NCBI RefSeq assembly: GCF_916618895.1
Contig: NZ_OU745391.1
Location: forward strand, 620,001 to 684,000
DNA length: 64,000 nucleotides
Source of the DNA: Pseudoclavibacter sp. Marseille-Q3772
GTDB lineage: Bacteria; Actinomycetota; Actinomycetes; Actinomycetales; Microbacteriaceae
Direction of reading: 5' to 3'
A program made the translations under genes and the position numbers. This document shows positions 62,131-64,000 of this stretch, piece after piece. The notes under the pieces were generated by a model. It did no database searches, was not told where the DNA came from, and worked only from the letters and a program-made list of their open reading frames with translations. The first letter of the stretch is position 1. Each line of letters begins with the position of its first letter.

Positions 62131-62280
62131 GAGTTGCTCCTTGTCACATATAGCGGCGGTAGTGCCCACAGGCTGTTTCGCGCTGATATAGAGCACGCAA
62201 ACAGGGCAGTGATCCGGTGTTCATTGGACGTATGTCATCCTATGCGCAGCCTCCGACACAGTTTGCTGTCGGCGACTTCG

Positions 62281-62305
62281 CTGTGGATAACTGCGCTATC
62301 CACAG
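62281..62305. promoter_or_regulatory. Inverted pair of DnaA-box-like sequences upstream of recA
   Basis: CTGTGGATA and TATCCACAG pair perfectly around 7 bp. TGTGGATAA (62282-62290) is a perfect DnaA box on the minus strand (TTATCCACA), and CTATCCACA (62296-62304) is a one-mismatch box on the plus strand. Confidence 0.55.
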
Positions 62306-62329
62306 GATCGAAACTCACACTAGCGAATA

Positions 62330-62345
62330 TCGAACACACGTTCGA
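62330..62345. promoter_or_regulatory. Perfect SOS box upstream of recA
   Basis: TCGAACACACGTTCGA matches TCGAAC-N4-GTTCGA exactly, 200 bp before the recA start. Confidence 0.85.
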
Positions 62346-62366
62346 ACTCAATTCGGCGTGTCTTGA

Positions 62367-62591
62367 CTATTGTTTCGGATCGAGTCGTCCAACGCCGTGA
62401 CGCCTGCCCTCAGGGACGTCCATTGCCGCACACAGCGCGAGCCACACATCCCGTGCCTCAACGCCATCGCTCAACGCTTGCTTTGCCGTGCGGTCGCCGA
62501 GTGCACCAAGCGTCAGGTCTCGAACGATCGAATCGCCATACACCGAGCCGAATTCATCCGCTACGGCGCGATGGAACTCACTGAGCCTCAT
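62367..62591 (-). CDS. DUF3046 protein
   Basis: A 74-residue protein MRLSEFHRAVADEFGSVYGDSIVRDLTLGALGDRTAKQALSDG... with the DVWLALCAAMDVPEGRRHG end, matching the DUF3046 family found immediately upstream of recA across actinobacteria. Function unknown. Confidence 0.88.
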   Translation of the reverse strand: MRLSEFHRAVADEFGSVYGDSIVRDLTLGALGDRTAKQALSDGVEARDVWLALCAAMDVPEGRRHGVGRLDPKQ

Positions 62592-62660
62592 CCGTGACCC
62601 TCACTCTCTACCCGATTCGTTCCGGTTGTATCAACGACAACGCCCGGTTCAACCAACGAC

Positions 62661-62686
62661 AACGCGCCCGAATGTACGGGCGCGTT
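62661..62686 (-). terminator. Hairpin downstream of clgR
   Basis: AACGCGCCCG and CGGGCGCGTT, a perfect 10-bp stem with a 6-nt loop, 43 bp past the clgR stop. Just upstream the 12-mer CAACGACAACGC is repeated directly (62632 and 62654). Confidence 0.6.
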
Positions 62687-62728
62687 CGTTCATGTCCATC
62701 ACACGATGTCGCGTGTACGGATTGCCAG

Positions 62729-63073
62729 CTAGCGGGCGGTGACCGCAGTCTCGGGCTGCATAGCGCCACGGTCGAGCAGGTCGTCGGGCACCGTGTCCGG
62801 AATAACGCCCATCAATCGTGCCTCGCGCTGCGCAATTTGCTCGTGTGCAGCCAGGCGGTTACCAACTTCGAAGTAGATGCTCGACAGCGGCGTATCGAGG
62901 GCTTCGGCAACGGATGCGAGGATCTCGCTCGATACTTCCTTCTGTCCGCGCTCGATCTCCGATAGGTATCCCAGCGCCACCGATGCACGGCCGGCTACTT
63001 GGCGAAGAGTGTCTCCGCGACGCAGACGGACGTCCCGCAGCACGTCGCCCATTTCGTGACGTACAAGAACCAT
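62729..63073 (-). CDS. clgR: XRE-family regulator ClgR
   Basis: Activator of clp protease and other stress genes in actinobacteria. The 114-residue protein MVLVRHEMGDVLRDVRLRRGDTLRQVAGRASVALGYLSEIERGQKEVSSEILASVAEALDTPLSSIYF is almost textbook ClgR in the recA-cinA neighbourhood. The C-terminus ends TAR, without the usual Ala-Ala Clp-recognition signal. GGAGG precedes the ATG. Confidence 0.92.
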   Translation of the reverse strand: MVLVRHEMGDVLRDVRLRRGDTLRQVAGRASVALGYLSEIERGQKEVSSEILASVAEALDTPLSSIYFEVGNRLAAHEQIAQREARLMGVIPDTVPDDLLDRGAMQPETAVTAR

Positions 63074-63096
63074 CAGGGACCTCCTTTCTCAGTGAT

Positions 63097-63149
63097 GCGC
63101 GGGCCATACCCGCGCGAATGTGCTGTGAACAATTCACAACATGCGAGTT
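63097..63149. promoter_or_regulatory. Inverted repeats upstream of clgR
   Basis: GCGCGGG-CCATA-CCCGCGC (63097-63115), TGTGAACAATTCACA (63124-63138) and the first arm of TGCGAGTT / AACTCGCA (63142-63149 with 63161-63168) lie within 24-95 bp of the start. They are candidate sites for autoregulation; the first resembles a ClgR-type GC-rich dyad. Confidence 0.5.
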
Positions 63150-63247
63150 ATGCAGTGTACAACTCGCACCCGTGAGAATCTATTCCGTCATGCCGAAAGA
63201 ATGTTGAGTGTGACCGATCGTTACCGGATGCGCTTCGGCACTGACTA

Positions 63248-63943
63248 CTACTTGCCGTCGGCGCGTTCTATCAGATGGTCAAGCACATTGAAGACCGCTG
63301 CTTCCACCGTGGCCTGTCGGATCCGCTGCCGCGAACCGACGGGGTCGTCATCGCGCACGAGGTTGCTGAAGTCCAGTTGCACCGCGCGCTCTCCCCACAG
63401 CGAGCTGATTCCGACAAACACGGTGCCGGCCGGGTAGCCGTCCGCGGGTTCTGGGCCTGCCACACCGGTGGTCGACACACCAATATCGACGCCGCGATCC
63501 GAGGTGGCGCACGCGTCTCGAACACCGCTGGCCATCTGTAAGGCAACTTGCGGATGCACGGCGCCGTTCGCCGCGAGCAGGTCATTCTCGACACCGAGCA
63601 GTTTCGTTTTCACCGCAAATTGGTAGGCGACCACGGCGCCTTGGAACGACTCCGAAATACCGGGAACGCGCACGAGCTCAGCAGCAAGTGCCCCGCCAGT
63701 AAGCGATTCGGCTACCGCGATGGTAAGCCCCGCATCCAGCAACGTTGCGGCCAGTTTCGCAGTGTGTTCGGCGATCGCATTGATCCCTTCCACAGGGGCC
63801 GGCTGCGCCTGCGCAGCTCCGGCAGGCGACGGCGATCCCACTTCGATGGGTGGTACCAATTGTGCGGATGCGCCTCGATCGCGATCAACCGGCATCGAGT
63901 AGGGCTGAGTTGGCACGTCATTCTGGTGGTCATCGGTCGACAT
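63248..63943 (-). CDS. CinA C-terminal-domain protein (PncC-like amidase)
   Basis: A 231-residue protein. The first ~50 residues are disordered and proline-rich; the rest is the CinA C-terminal domain with TIAVAESLTGGALAAELVRVPGISESFQGAVVAYQFAVKTKLLGV, GVSTTGVAGPEPADGYPAGTVFVGI. In other bacteria this domain deamidates nicotinamide mononucleotide. The N-terminal MoCF-like domain of full CinA is absent. ATG 63943 has AGGAG upstream. The remaining bases to 64000 hold no gene start that I can support. Confidence 0.9.
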   Translation of the reverse strand: MSTDDHQNDVPTQPYSMPVDRDRGASAQLVPPIEVGSPSPAGAAQAQPAPVEGINAIAEHTAKLAATLLDAGLTIAVAESLTGGALAAELVRVPGISESFQGAVVAYQFAVKTKLLGVENDLLAANGAVHPQVALQMASGVRDACATSDRGVDIGVSTTGVAGPEPADGYPAGTVFVGISSLWGERAVQLDFSNLVRDDDPVGSRQRIRQATVEAAVFNVLDHLIERADGK

Positions 63944-64000
63944 GTCGTCACTCCTGTTCGGCGCTGTGGTGAGTTTGGTCTCGCTGTGGCCAGTATGCCC

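Overview
The window is a 64-kb piece of a moderately high-GC actinobacterial chromosome. Gene order (recA-recX-miaB-miaA-dapF-hflX-lexA, xerD-parA-scpA-scpB-rluB-tyrA-cmk-der, infC-rpmI-rplT-pheST-arg), the rRNA sequences, TCGAAC(N4)GTTCGA-type SOS boxes and constant use of GCATCC/GGATGC all point to the family Microbacteriaceae. I cannot name the genus. Almost everything is core housekeeping on the minus strand.

Layout. 1-2853: end of an NCS1 permease, a HAD hydrolase and a conserved protein. 2943-22139: a dense minus-strand block with many ATGA or 11-17 bp overlaps: long-form GAPDH, der-cmk-tyrA-rluB-scpB-scpA-parA, xerD-NUDIX-pyrG, recN-nadK-tlyA-small ORF-HAD phosphatase, a TPR-like protein and a CDF-like membrane protein. 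22193-27783: one rrn operon (16S-23S-5S, no spacer tRNA) with a candidate promoter, leader motifs and terminator. 27954-41039: tyrS, argH-argG-argF-argB-argC, pheT-pheS, a SpoU methyltransferase and rplT-rpmI-infC. 41320-48618: DUF1844 protein, a P-type ATPase, an SseB-like protein and hisA-hisH-hisB-hisC. 48653-54814: LysM protein and lexA on a shared SOS-box region, a mobile element, hflX and a methyltransferase. 54807-58227: DapF-like protein, miaA, miaB. 58273-60059: an ABC-F gene with an attenuator-like leader. 60056-64000: recX, recA, DUF3046 gene, clgR, cinA-like gene.

Two accessory insertions interrupt the conserved recA-to-lexA neighbourhood. The first (49925-52471) is an IS481-type element with matching ends starting TGTACTGACCGG and a perfect 6-bp target duplication GCTAGT. 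It carries an ArsR-type repressor and an MFS exporter behind a perfect 15-bp inverted-repeat operator that covers the promoter. Its transposase is dead (no start, one frameshift, two stops). The duplicated target supplies both the transposase stop and the hflX stop. The second is an ABC-F gene between miaB and recX. It has an apparently leaderless three-codon uORF (Met-Ile-Ser-stop) whose codons lie in one arm of an inverted repeat. The other arm holds the ribosome-binding site of the ABC-F gene, which suggests drug-responsive translational attenuation.

Other oddities are a DapF-like protein lacking both catalytic cysteines, a CtpE-like ATPase with PLGL in place of PEGL in M4, an arginine operon without argJ, argD or argR, a HisH with a large insertion, an infC gene starting with ATC, and paired DnaA-box-like sequences beside a perfect SOS box upstream of recA. 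All functional assignments come from reading motifs and gene order; no database search was possible.
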